NCBI GenBank assembly: GCA_027943335.1
Contig: BSBK01006022.1
Span: forward strand, 248,001 to 312,000
Reading direction: 5' to 3'
Source: Chamaecyparis obtusa
Taxonomy: Eukaryota; Streptophyta; Pinopsida; Cupressales; Cupressaceae
Length of the DNA: 64,000 nt
Under the pieces are notes generated by a model. That model worked only from the letters and a program-made list of their open reading frames with translations. It was not told the origin of the DNA and ran no database searches. A program made the position numbers and the translations under genes. Shown piece by piece: positions 24,501-34,711 of this stretch; positions within the stretch are counted from its first letter, which is position 1, and every line of letters starts with the position of its first letter.

Positions 24501-24590
24501 CATTCATGTTGGTCAGACATTGGAGAAGACATGGGTAGTAGATGTAAAGATCTTGGAAACTTCTTTCCAAGCTATACTTCATATGGTGTG
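21548..24590 (+). pseudogene. ORF2 of pol-less element C (broken)
   Basis: Long unidentified ORF downstream of gag, in segments including 21719-22072, 22208-22525, 23717-24328 and 24340-24591. The N-terminal part has WIRDNLIKISNELIHDVIRLENT, aligning with FWLEDRVIDITVDLIHEVIGL in H. The C-terminal part is Lys/Glu-rich and coiled-coil-like (MDEDEMMKLSLIAFAKVKN; MKAKREYMEKKLDELHQS) and ends VGQTLEKTWVVDVKILETSF, matching LGDSIKKSWEKELEAMKINF in H. No RT, integrase or protease motif is present. Protein function is unknown. Conservation of the same protein between diverged element families argues that it was once selected. Confidence 0.75.
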
Positions 24591-24764
24591 AATTTTTGGT
24601 GAGAAGATCTACCTTTTAAAATTGTATACAACTAGATTTTTGTGTATACATTTTCCATTTATGTCAAAGGGGGAGTAATAAGGGTGAAAAATGTATACTA
24701 ATGTGTAGTCAATAGTTTAGCATTAGACACTTAGTCATTTTTCACTAAAGTGTTTTCATCAATG

Positions 24765-24777
24765 CCAAAGGGGGAGA
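24765..24777 (+). other. Polypurine tract of element C
   Basis: CCAAAGGGGGAGA directly before the 3' LTR, the usual plus-strand priming site. The context CATCAATGCCAAAGGGGGAG is shared with D, H and J. Confidence 0.85.
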
Positions 24778-24778
24778 T

Positions 24779-25815
24779 TATTGGCAAGTGGGAAGATGAG
24801 TATAGAATAGATGTTTTCATTTATGGAAACACTACTTATTGGCATGATCACTTGGAGTAAAATTTAGTTTTGGATGTTTGTATTGGAAAAATAACTAAGT
24901 CCAAAAAGAAGTTGACAGGGTACAGTCATACAATTTTTCCTTGAGAGCACAATATATGAGGAATTAAGTCATGTGAGCTTAGAGGAATGTATGATGGGAT
25001 CTAATAGACCTTCAGTTAAGGTCAAATGTATTTTGGAGTTTAATGGAGAGATTTACAACATGGTATGGGTACACAAAGACTATACAATAGTGAAAAAGGG
25101 CATATGAGTGGTCATGATGCTTAAGGGAGTAACATATGGAATACAAAGGTGATACCTTGGATTTTGTTTGGGTCCTACCCTATCCTTGTGGATGTATTGT
25201 TGCTGACTATGTACTTTCTATTTGAATATGTGTTGGACACATTTTGTGATGTATTTGTGAGCTGAATGGAAAGATTATGAGATCGAGTATATATGATTTG
25301 AGATGCAAAGTTGTGAGTGTGGGTTTGAATGCATTGTGATGTCAGAATAAGGTAGAGGGTTTTGCGAGATATTATTGGAACTACTTTGGCATAGAAGATA
25401 TTGTTTTAGTTCATTTTTTTTGCTATAAGATACTTTGGTAATACTAGACAATGAGTCCATTGTAAGAGCAATAAGCTCCATTTTGTATTCATCCCTAACA
25501 CGGTTATAGGCTCCTAACAGGGTTTTTCCTCTAACAAGGACTTGTACTAATGTAATACTCTACTCCTAAAAGGGAAAGGTCTCCTAATAGGGAGACAATA
25601 ATTTTATTGCATCATTTGTGGGTATCATCCCCACTACAATTTTCCCTTAGCTAGGGTTTCCTCAAGAACAAATCATGATGTTATGAGTTGTTTAATTTAT
25701 GTGTGTATTCTTCTTATTTCAGTTATTGCATGGTTAAGTTTGAATTTTATTAAAAGGAATAAAAGTACTATAATACTGATTCATCCACCCCTCTCATTAT
25801 TTCTTGATCCTTATA
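24779..25815 (+). repeat. 3' LTR of element C
   Basis: About 1037 bp. The first two bases are decayed (TA for TG) and the end reads CTTATA against CCTAACA in the 5' LTR. It aligns with 12978-14026 along its length and carries the CATCCCCAC and CTGATTCATCCACCCC blocks near 25625 and 25778. Confidence 0.9.
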
Positions 25816-26048
25816 GGTGGATGAGTTTTAAGATATTATATTTGATAATGTACCTAAAATGCAAATCAAATTTGTTGGGTTCCTTATGCCTTGCTTTGAA
25901 TTTCTTAATTTGATCTCTTACTTTTTCTATGCATGTATTTTATTCAATCAAGTTTTCCTCAACTCTTTATTTTTTGACTCAGTACCTTTAATATCACTCT
26001 TGGGTAGGAGAGAAAGTAGGAGAGCAGGTGGGTGAAATCAAAATTTGA
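25816..26048. other. Flank between element C and the LINE frame
   Basis: Includes the right target copy GGTGG of element C. No frame, PBS or LTR end is seen. Part of it is likely the LINE 5' untranslated region, but the LINE start cannot be placed from the sequence. Confidence 0.5.
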
Positions 26049-27616
26049 ATTCAATTGTGGGTAGGAAAGAGCCCCTTGCAGTGGATCAACCTAGTGGGGG
26101 GGAAGGAAAGTAAGGAAACATCTAGTAAATCAGATGAAGCCCCTGATGTTGTGTTAGGAACCTTGATGTGACCTAGGGACCCAAGAGGGGGACCCATCTT
26201 GGGAGTTTCTTTGGGGGTTTTGCCCAAAAAATGGTCTTCTTTATTTGGGTTCAAACCTTCTAGTAAGTCCACACTACCTAAAGTCCATAACATTTATGAT
26301 CTATTGAAAGGTAAATTTTCTATCTCTGTCCCAGATCTGGTTATAGAACATAATATAGCTTTGATGAAGAATTCTCTAGTTGGGAATTTTTTAGGGGCTA
26401 GACCCAATATTGAGGTCGTCAGAGCTTATGCCTTTAAGAAGTGGGCTCTAAAAGGCAAAGTTGAAGTTACTGCCATGACTAAGGGTTTTTTTATCCTTCT
26501 CATTTTCCTGAGAAGAAGATAAAGATATGATCCTTTGTGGTGGCTCTTGGATGGTAGGAAAAATTTCTTTAGTCCTTCAAAAATGGTTCCCTAATATGGA
26601 TCTTAATGATGAATCACTTCTTTCCCAAGTTCCCGTTTGGATCAAACTTCCAAGATTACCTATGGAATATTGGGTAGAAGATGTTTTTCTAGGGATAGTC
26701 AGCTTGTTTGGAGAGCTCCTATCCATAGATCTAGTGACAGCCTCAAGGAGAAGGTTAACTCATGTTAGAATTTGTGTGGGTGTTGTTCATGATTCAAATA
26801 TGCTTAGTTCTGTTGAAATCATCTCCAAGTTGGAAAAATTGAACCAATGGGTGGAATATGAATTGATCCCTTTTGCTTATTTTCATTATAAGAAAGCAAG
26901 AGACTAGGCCAAAATTTGTCCTTCTAAATCAATAAAAGAAAACAAAATTGAACAACAAAAAAATAAGAAAGTTTGGAAAGACAAAGAGCAAAATGTGGTA
27001 GTCAAACTAGTAGAATTTGTTAAGGAGATCACCAAAGAAGGAAATGAAACTCTACATGCACATCAAACCTTAGAATGTGATAAATAAGGAAAAATTATAC
27101 AAGAAGAAATTTATATTACTAAAGATGCTGATCCTATACTTCAAAATGTGGAAGATTCTTTTGAGATGGGTAGTGAAGGGGAAAAACCATACCCTTTAGA
27201 GAATTCCAATCTTCCTGAGGAAGGGGAGATACCAAAATCAAGTGAAGAGGAAGGGGACTCTACATCTAGCTCTAAGGGATTTGAAGATTCATTTTAGGAA
27301 GTCCAACACTGTATTATCTTGAATCCTAGCTTGTCTGATCTATCACAAAATACTATGGATTTGGTGAAGAGATCCTTTCCTAAAGTTGGAAAATGGGGAG
27401 ATGCTATGGATATAAATAGGGCTTTGGGTAAGGAGAATGAGGATACTTGTGTGGCCTCCCCAAAACCAAAACATAGTAAACCTAAAGGTGAAAAGAATAA
27501 GATAGGCCTTAAAACCCCCAAGAATACTAGATCTTTTGTTAGATTGGTTGTAGATGTAGGTCAGGTCTCAGGATCACCTAGGAGACCATTGAATTCTAAG
27601 AAGAGAAGTATGTAGG
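26049..27616 (+). pseudogene. LINE ORF1 (DUF4283-like), broken
   Basis: The 5' ORF of a plant L1-type LINE, an RNA-binding chaperone-like protein. Segments 26199-26522 and 26527-26907 show the typical plant LINE ORF1 pattern: IEHNIALMKNSLVGNFLGARPN, KWALKGKVEVTAM, then VPVWIKLPRLPMEYW and a strand-rich tail (RRLTHVRICVGVV). This resembles the DUF4283 domain plus the following domain of plant LINE gag-like proteins. The C-terminal part is acidic, then basic (PKPKHSKPKGEKNK). Stops at about 26166, 26905, 27084 and 27297 and a frameshift near 26520 make it nonfunctional. ORF2 follows after ~65 bp. Confidence 0.75.
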
Positions 27617-27680
27617 CTAATAAAAACATAGAAGATGGAACTCAAAAAACCCTCATAGAGGTGTTCTCTCTAAAGAATAA

Positions 27681-28332
27681 ATGAAAGTTATATTATGGAA
27701 TATAAGAGGATTGAATCATCCTCATAAGAAAGATATTATTAGGAATATGATAAGAGATCATAAACCAATAATTTTTTTGATCCAAGAAACCAAGATGAGT
27801 AAAAATAAGGTGGAATGAATTAAGATGTTTAAGAATGGTGGGGTTAGTGGAAGCATCTTAGAGGGTGCATCAAGTGGCATTGCTACCTTCTGGAACCTCA
27901 ATAACATTAGAGGTGATGTTATTATCAAGGATAATAATATTTCCTATATTAGATTTCAGCATATTAAAGATGGTACATCTTGGATGATCACTAATATATA
28001 TCTATGCTACAAATACTTTGAAAGGGAGAAACAAATTTTGGAAAAAGTTGTCAATGCTCAGATCTAGTTTTAAAGATGATAGCTAGCTTATTGTGGAAGA
28101 TTTAATAATCCACGTAGGGAATATGAAAAGTATGGTGAGTACCCTTCTCAACTAGAGAGAAGATTGGACCTTATGGATTTTATCATCTCTCATTCTCTCC
28201 ATAATCTATATATTCAGGGTGTTGAATACACTTGGACAAATAGAAGATTTGGGAAAGATTTGGTTCAAGTTTGGTTGGATAGAGCTCTTATTTCCTATGA
28301 CTAGTATGATCATTATTATTTTTCTTTGTCTT
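27681..28332 (+). pseudogene. LINE ORF2, endonuclease part (5' of the split)
   Basis: Begins at the ATG at 27681 with MKVILWNIRGLNHPHKK, the hallmark start of the plant L1 APE-type endonuclease, then IIFLIQETKMSKNK (catalytic Glu of QETK). It continues with ITNIY, a degraded FNNPRREY region, YTWTNRRF and LDRALIS. A stop lies near 27818 and a frameshift near 28065-28100. The endonuclease nicks target DNA for target-primed reverse transcription. The frame is cut at 28332 by copia element D and continues at 50173. Confidence 0.88.
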
Positions 28333-29514
28333 TGTTAGAAAGTAAAGTCCACCAAGATAACTAAGAGGGGGGGGGGGGGGGGGGGGGTGAATCAGTTATC
28401 AAATAAATACAACTTATATCAACCTTAATAGATTTTAACCATGTAAGAAATGTAATCAACAACCATAGAAAGATATACATGCACAATAACACAATGACAC
28501 AATATATGTTGACTAGGGAACCTCTTGATCAAAGAGTAAACCCCAGTGGGAATGATGCCCACAAAAGATGCACTAATATGAAAGTTTCTTGTGAGAGGAT
28601 GGAATCTATTAGGAGTCTTATGAAATACATTCATTACATATGAGTCCCTATTAGGAGACTTTGAATCCCTGCTAAAAGATTCTAACTCTGTTAGGAGTTA
28701 TGGAAGACAGAAGGACCCACTGCCAAAACAACTTCAGGGTAAGATCACTAAACTCACTATCCAACTGATCTTTGTATTAATCAATAGAATAATACCAAAA
28801 GATCACTGATCTCAACAATTCAATACTCCTTCTCTGATTGTGCCAAACTGCACCAACTTCTTCTTTGGATCTCTATACTTCACATATCCTATTTCAACAA
28901 ATTCACTTTCACAATTTCTTCATTCACTTTTACACTTACATTACAAAAAGGAAAAAATTCCTTCCTTTATACCACACTCAAGTAATTACAAATGAGTCAG
29001 CATACAAATTACAAAATAAAAGTTCCCACACGTTACATAAAAATTATACAAAATTGTCAGCTTCCAATTAAGATAATTCTTCACTCATGCAACCTCAGAT
29101 CTTGCACTCACATCCATGTCACTAAAATCATGTATTCAAATACCTCATAACTGTGCATGATCAGATTCTATCCTGATTAGGAGATATCATCCGATTTCCA
29201 CAGACCGCTACTCAGGAACACTGCCTGAATACTGCTTCCACTGATTTCCTCATAATTTTCATGAATAAATGAATTTCCATCTACACTCTTAACCATGATC
29301 TCATAGAACATCATAGAGTAAGGCCTCAACTCCACATAGCTTCATCTTCAATATCCCAAGTGTGCTAACTCAAACACTATCTGCTTCTCTGCTAATCTCT
29401 AGTAGATCACTGTGTTAACATGAATGACAATCATAGTCATGAATGCAACAATTACTACTATAGAATGGCTATGAATACTCCCTCATAGGATATATTCAAA
29501 ATTCATTCCTAACA
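28333..29514 (-). repeat. 3' LTR of copia D
   Basis: About 1182 bp, plus-strand ends TGTTAGAAAG...CCTAACA. It includes a run of 21 G at 28367-28387 in the context TAAGAG(G)nTGAATCAGT, and the AACCCCAGTGGGAATGATGCCCAC block near 28538. It is followed by the PPT complement ATCTCCCCATTGG at 29515. It aligns with 48983-50167. Confidence 0.93.
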
Positions 29515-29959
29515 ATCTCCCCATTGGCATTGATGGAAACATAGATGAAAAAACATCCAAGTTCCATGTATACCAACACTGCAACATTGCTACTCTGAAA
29601 ATACTTTCAAATCCTCTTCATCAATCAAATCTTGCTTCATTTTCCTATTCAGTTCTCTCCAAAAAATGGTTTTTTATGTATACTTCTCCCCCATTGACAT
29701 CAATGATAGATGTTTCATCATTATGTCAATAGCAACTTAAATGTCAAAAGACACTATTCAGAAAATACATTCACTAGAGTCCTCATGACTCAACTCAGAT
29801 ACACATACTCCCCCATAGAGGAAGTACCACCATCTAGTCCATAAGAAAGATAAGGCTCATATACCACTGGACGGATGGAAAAATCTACATCACTACTCAA
29901 AAGTAGGCTGGAGCATAACCCCAAGCATACCTCTCAGATACTCAAATGTATCCTTAGGC
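29515..29959 (-). other. Copia D 3' interior: PPT and untranslated tail
   Basis: Starts with the complement of the polypurine tract (ATCTCCCCATTGGCATTGATGG). The rest, up to the RNase H end, has no frame. It is the 3' untranslated interior of D. Confidence 0.7.
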
Positions 29960-30690
29960 AAAGGTTTTGTAATATATCTGTAATCTACTCCTTTGTTCTT
30001 ATATACTCAAGTCTGATTTCTTTCTCTACCATTTTTTCTCTCACTGCATGATACTTTATCTCTATATGCTTTGTCTTAGAATGTAACACATGATTTTTAG
30101 ACATACTAACTATGCTGGTGTTATCACAATGTATAACAATAGGCTCAACAAATTTTATCCCAATATCCTTCAACATTTGCTTCATCCAAATTATCTGATT
30201 ACAAATTGTTTGCTGCTGCTTCTTTCTTAACGAAGAAATACAATTCTACTTCTTTCTTAGCCAAGAAACTAATCTTCCTCCAAGGAAAAATGCTCTACCA
30301 CTGGTGCTCTTTTTGTCATCAACACTACCTCCCCAATCAACATCTATATATGCACATAGGGTAAAATCATCAAATTTTTCATACCATAATCCATACTCAA
30401 TTGTGTCTCTTAAGTACCTCAGTATCCTCTTTAATGCTACATAATGTGATTCTCTAGGTTCAGCTTGAAATCTTGCTACAATTCCAATTGCATGTGATAT
30501 ATCAAGTATTGTATGAGTCAAATATTGCAATCCTCCAATCATAGATCTGTACTTCTTCTGTTCCACTGTAGGAGTCTCATTTGTGCTAGATAACTTGTGT
30601 TTAGTTACCATAGGTGTTCCAACTAGTTTATAGTTTTCCATTCCAAATCTCTTATATAAATCATTCAACTGCTTTGTCTGACTTACAAAG
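29960..30690 (-). pseudogene. RNase H of copia D
   Basis: Segment 30668-30246 carries the end of RT and the linker (YRSMIGGLQYLTHTILDISHA; VALKRILRYLRDTIEYGLWY) and then the RNase H start (CAYIDVDWGGSVDDKKSTSG, catalytic Asp). After a disrupted stretch at 30190-30245, segment 30185-29985 carries VIHCDNTSIVSMSKN, HSKTKHIEIKYH and EIRLEYIRT, the copia RNase H end. ADWAG of the family reads VDWGG here. Confidence 0.92.
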
Positions 30691-31390
30691 ATACCATCAC
30701 TATTCTATGTTATCTACAATCCTAAAAAGTATTTCATTTCACCAATCATACTCATTTCAAATTCAATCTTCATTTCATCTACAAATTTATCACTGGCTTC
30801 ATCTTCTCCTCCAAAGATAATATCATCAACAAAAATAACAACCAACAAACCATTTTCAATTTCCTTTGTGTATAGGTTGCTATTAGCTATGCCTTTGTAA
30901 ATCTTAACTTTAACAAATACTTATCTTATCTTGCATACCAAGTTCTAGGCACTTGCTTTAGTCCATATAAAGCTTTCTTCAATTTACATACCATATCTCC
31001 TTCTCGAGTTAAAGGAAAACCTTCAAGCTGCTCAATGTAGACTTCTTCCAATTCTCCATTCAGAAATGCTGACTCCACATCCATCTGATACACTTTGAAT
31101 TTCTTGTAAGTTGCATAGGCCAAAAACATTCTTACTACTTCAATTCTTGCTATTGGTGCAAAAGTTTCTTCATAGTCAATTGCTTCTTGCTGTGAGTATC
31201 CTTTACATACCAATCTTGCTTTGTTCCTTACTACTTCTCCTTGTTCATTCATCTTGCTTCTGAATACCCATTTTGTTCCTATAACATTCTTATCTTTAGG
31301 TCTAGGGACCAATTCCCATGTCTTGTTCTTTTCAATCTAATCTAGCTCTTATTTCATGGCTTTAATCCAATGTTCATCTTCACAAGCTTC
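30691..31390 (-). pseudogene. Reverse transcriptase of copia D
   Basis: Segment 31312-30926 shows copia RT motifs in order: [64 protein letters not shown] (first catalytic Asp) and [19 protein letters not shown]. The catalytic box IFVDDIIFGG lies near 30825, in a following frame, with KYFLGLQI-type sequence after it. A stop/frameshift between 30926 and 30900 breaks the protein. Confidence 0.95.
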
Positions 31391-32331
31391 ACTAGTAGAT
31401 TTAGGTTCAATTTGAGATATTAAACACAACTATTCTTGTACCTTATTTCATGTCAGAACTCCTTTGTCTATGCTTCCAATAATCTACTCAACAGGGTGAT
31501 TTCTTGATAAATTTCTGTTAGGTGTCACTATCTTAGTACTTGTTTCTGTTGTAGGTTCTTCAATGGCTCCTTCACTGTGGCTCTCATTCAAAAAATCACT
31601 GTTAGTTTCATAGAATAATTTAGTAGTCTCTAGATTGGGTCTAGGATGAGTTCCTTCATCTGATTCATAATCAAGCATTCTTTCTTGAATTTTGAACTTT
31701 TCATCAACTTTAACATTTGCACTCTCAACAATAATCTTAGTTCTCTTATTGTAACATCTATAAGATTTGCTCTTCAATTAATATCCAAGAAATATACCTT
31801 CATCACTTCTAGGATCAAAATTTCCAATGTCATCATCTCTCTTAACATAACATTTGCTTCCAAAAATTCTAGAATACTTAACTGATGGTGCATGTCCAAA
31901 CCATAGTTCATAGGGTGTCTTGTCTGCATCTGCTCTGATTTGTACTCTACTCATTGTGTACACTACTGTGTTCACTGCTTCTCTCTAGAATATCTTTGCT
32001 AAGTCATTCTCAAATAACATAGCTCTTACTACTTCAGTTACTGACCTGTTTCTTCTTTCTACAATACCATTTTGTTCAGGTTTCCTAGGGGCTAAAAACT
32101 GTCTCTTAATACCATTCACTTCACAAAAAATGTTAAATTCTTTTGAAGTAAATTCTCCACCTCTATCTGATCTCAAACATTTAATCTTCACTCCAAATTC
32201 ATTCTCAAATTTATTCTTAATGATCTTACACTTATCAAATGCTTCAGATGTTTCTTTAAGAAATGCAATCCACATCATTCTTGTAAAATCATCAACAAGA
32301 ATCATAAAATACCTTTCTCCATAGAATCCTT
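31391..32331 (-). pseudogene. Integrase of copia D, C-terminal part
   Basis: Segment 32305-31985: MILVDDFTRMMWIAFL (first catalytic Asp), CLRSDRGGEFTSKEF (second Asp) and APRKPEQNGIVERRNRS (Glu in VERRN; the usual PQQNG reads PEQNG). Segment 31975-31778: ADKTPYELWFGHAPSVKY and GIFLGY. The acidic linker to RT follows in 31777-31484. The frame is interrupted at 32331 by element I, and the N-terminal integrase part continues beyond 47256. Confidence 0.93.
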
Positions 32332-33420
32332 TGTTAGAATAACTAAGAGGGGGGTGAATCAGTTAATCATTGTCCCAATACAAAATGTATAATCCAAAAA
32401 ACAAATACTTCAACTTCTGCTACTCGGTAACTTAAAAAATACTTTTACTCTCTGTGTATTTACCGATTACCAGTCTAAAACATATACTAGCTACCGATCA
32501 AATCAAATATGCAACATGAAAATATGACATCAAACAAATATCACAATCAACACATAACACAAGAGATTTAACATGGAAACCCTATGAAGGGAAAAACCAC
32601 TTGGGATCGACAACCCAAAAAATATTCACTCTTTTGCAGTGAGGTCGGTAAAGACCCAACCATGTTAAAGGTTACAAACACAATGTTAGGTGTGACCTTG
32701 TTAGAGGATTTAAGACTAACCATTATCATCCAACCAATAGTCACTCTGGGGTTGACAGGATAAAAATGTTCATTCTATTAATGATACATAATAAGACATT
32801 CTTAGTCCACTCGGTTAAGAGATTTGACTGTGTACAATGGTTAAATATGTAACAGTAGGTGATTTGATCTTTTACAAATTCAATTGCAGATATACAGATC
32901 AATATTCAGCCCATACAAATCTTTCTGATCAATGTAACACTTCTGATTCAACAATATATCAACTTACTGTCCATCAGTAATTACTCTCTGTCACTCAGTA
33001 ATACTCTGCAATAGGGTTCTCCTTAACCAGTATGATCAGAATGCATGAAAACTTGTTCACATGATGATTCTATAGTTTCCTTTTCTTCCAGCATCACACT
33101 CACTTGTGAAATCTCTAGTCTCTTATATAGACATGTAAACCATTTTCTTCTGCTCCATCAGATTTTACTGCTTAATCTCATCCATTGATTTTGCCATTTT
33201 AACCTTCCTCGGCTGATGTGTCAATAACACTTTTCATTCCAATCCATTAGATCTTTCCTAAATTTTGTTAGCCATCGATCATCATAACAAACTTTATCTG
33301 TTACCTCAAAATCATACACTTTCCAACTCATCAATTCTTATCGGCTAAGCTTGTCATTTAGTTCATTTTGTTCTACTTGGTTAACAAAGAAATGCATCAG
33401 TGAACACAAGCTCAGTTTAT

Positions 33421-34450
33421 TGTTAGAAATAGGGAATACTGAGAGTGGGGGGGGGGGGGGGTGAATTAGTATTCTAAAAACTTTTACTTTTTCCCAATTA
33501 TGGATATAAAAGATTATCTTAACACATGCATAACATAGAAAGCTAAACAACATGCATAACAATAAAACTAAAGAACTCATAACACATTATTTGTTCTCGA
33601 GGAAACCCTGGCCAAAGGAAAATCCCAGTGGGGATGGTACCCATTAATATCCACTAATCAAAAGTATCATATTAAGGATGTTGACCCTATTAGGAGTCTA
33701 TTACATGCATATAGTGTCTCAGTCCTGATTAAGGGACTATAGGCCTTGTTAGAAGCCTCAACCCTGTTAGGAGTTGGTAGTACAAAATGTGATTACCAAA
33801 TGAGCCCACTACCCAAACAAGTAATATACAATATTCATTGATTACAAAAATAGGTCAAGGTACATAACCTTATACTGCATGCATCAATATATCTTCACTG
33901 CTCTTCACTTTCGCTATTACATTCGCATATTCATTACTCCTTTTTTACATTACATTTTTACATATCTTTATACAAGTTATTAAGATTAATAACTTTTCAG
34001 TCAGCTATCATATTACAAAATATCTTTATCCAAGGGTTAACATCTAGGATCTCATCCCTTTATATTATTAATTCATTATTTTGATAAACAAAATAATCCC
34101 TTAACTCTTTATCTATTCTGTCTTCATATTCTGTCCTATCGGCTTAACACTGTCTTAAGTAAAACTATCATAACTTCTTTTGTACATTCCATACTAACTT
34201 GTGCTCTGAGGTGAGTCTTTGATAGTCATCATAGAGTCTATGTTAAAGTGCGCAAGCATTGAACTTACTCCAATCAACATCACAAATCAAAACTATCTTC
34301 AAGTTCACTAGTAAAAACACACTGTCTCATACTTAGACAATTTGCATTGCACTCTGACATACTAGCTCTCTAACCTGTGCAATCTTCATGTGGCTCATAT
34401 GTTTCCAGAATGACAAAATCTATGTAACCAACTTAGCCAAATTGCCAACA
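33421..34450 (-). repeat. Outer 3' LTR of array H
   Basis: About 1030 bp, plus-strand ends TGTTAGAAAT...GCCAACA. It has a run of 15 G at 33447-33461 followed by TGAATTAGT, and a TCCCAGTGGGGATGGTACCCA block near 33625. Then come the PPT complement and interior. Confidence 0.92.
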
Positions 34451-34463
34451 ATCTCCCCCTTTG
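34451..34463 (-). other. Polypurine tract, H copy 2
   Basis: Plus strand ATCTCCCCCTTTG, i.e. CAAAGGGGGAGAT on the element strand, directly inside the 3' LTR. Confidence 0.85.
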
Positions 34464-34711
34464 TCATTGGTGGCAACATATGAGAAAATTGGCTAAGTCT
34501 TAGACTCCAAAAATTTAAAAAATGTGGCCATAATACAAAATATGTATATATTGTCCTTATGACTTCATGAATCCTCTCTATATACTATACTCCCCCTAAG
34601 AGTATGTATCCTTATCAATTTTTTGTTATATATCTCTCCCCCTTTGACAACAATGACAAAAAAAGGTAAGGAGGGTTACAAAAATGTGTTCACAAAAAGC
34701 TATACCTTGAT

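Larger units (their letters stand above)
12978..25815 (+). mobile_element. Pol-less LTR retrotransposon C
   Basis: Plus-strand element with two ~1.04-kb LTRs, a tRNA-Met-like PBS, a gag-like region with coiled coil and zinc knuckles, a long ORF2 and a polypurine tract. I found no protease, RT, RNase H or integrase. Removing the nested chromovirus E1 (15623-21532) leaves an element of about 6.9 kb. The flanking pentamers AGTGG (12973-12977) and GGTGG (25816-25820) are a probable decayed target duplication. Gag and ORF2 are homologous to those of the H array at 33.4-46.8 kb, so the pol-less structure is shared by two diverged families. Confidence 0.85.

Noticed and set aside
32332..33420. LTR of a full-length copia element paired with the sequence at 46849-47256
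   Set aside because: No PBS, PPT or coding lies between them apart from the H array, and together they total only ~1.5 kb. A split solo LTR explains them better.
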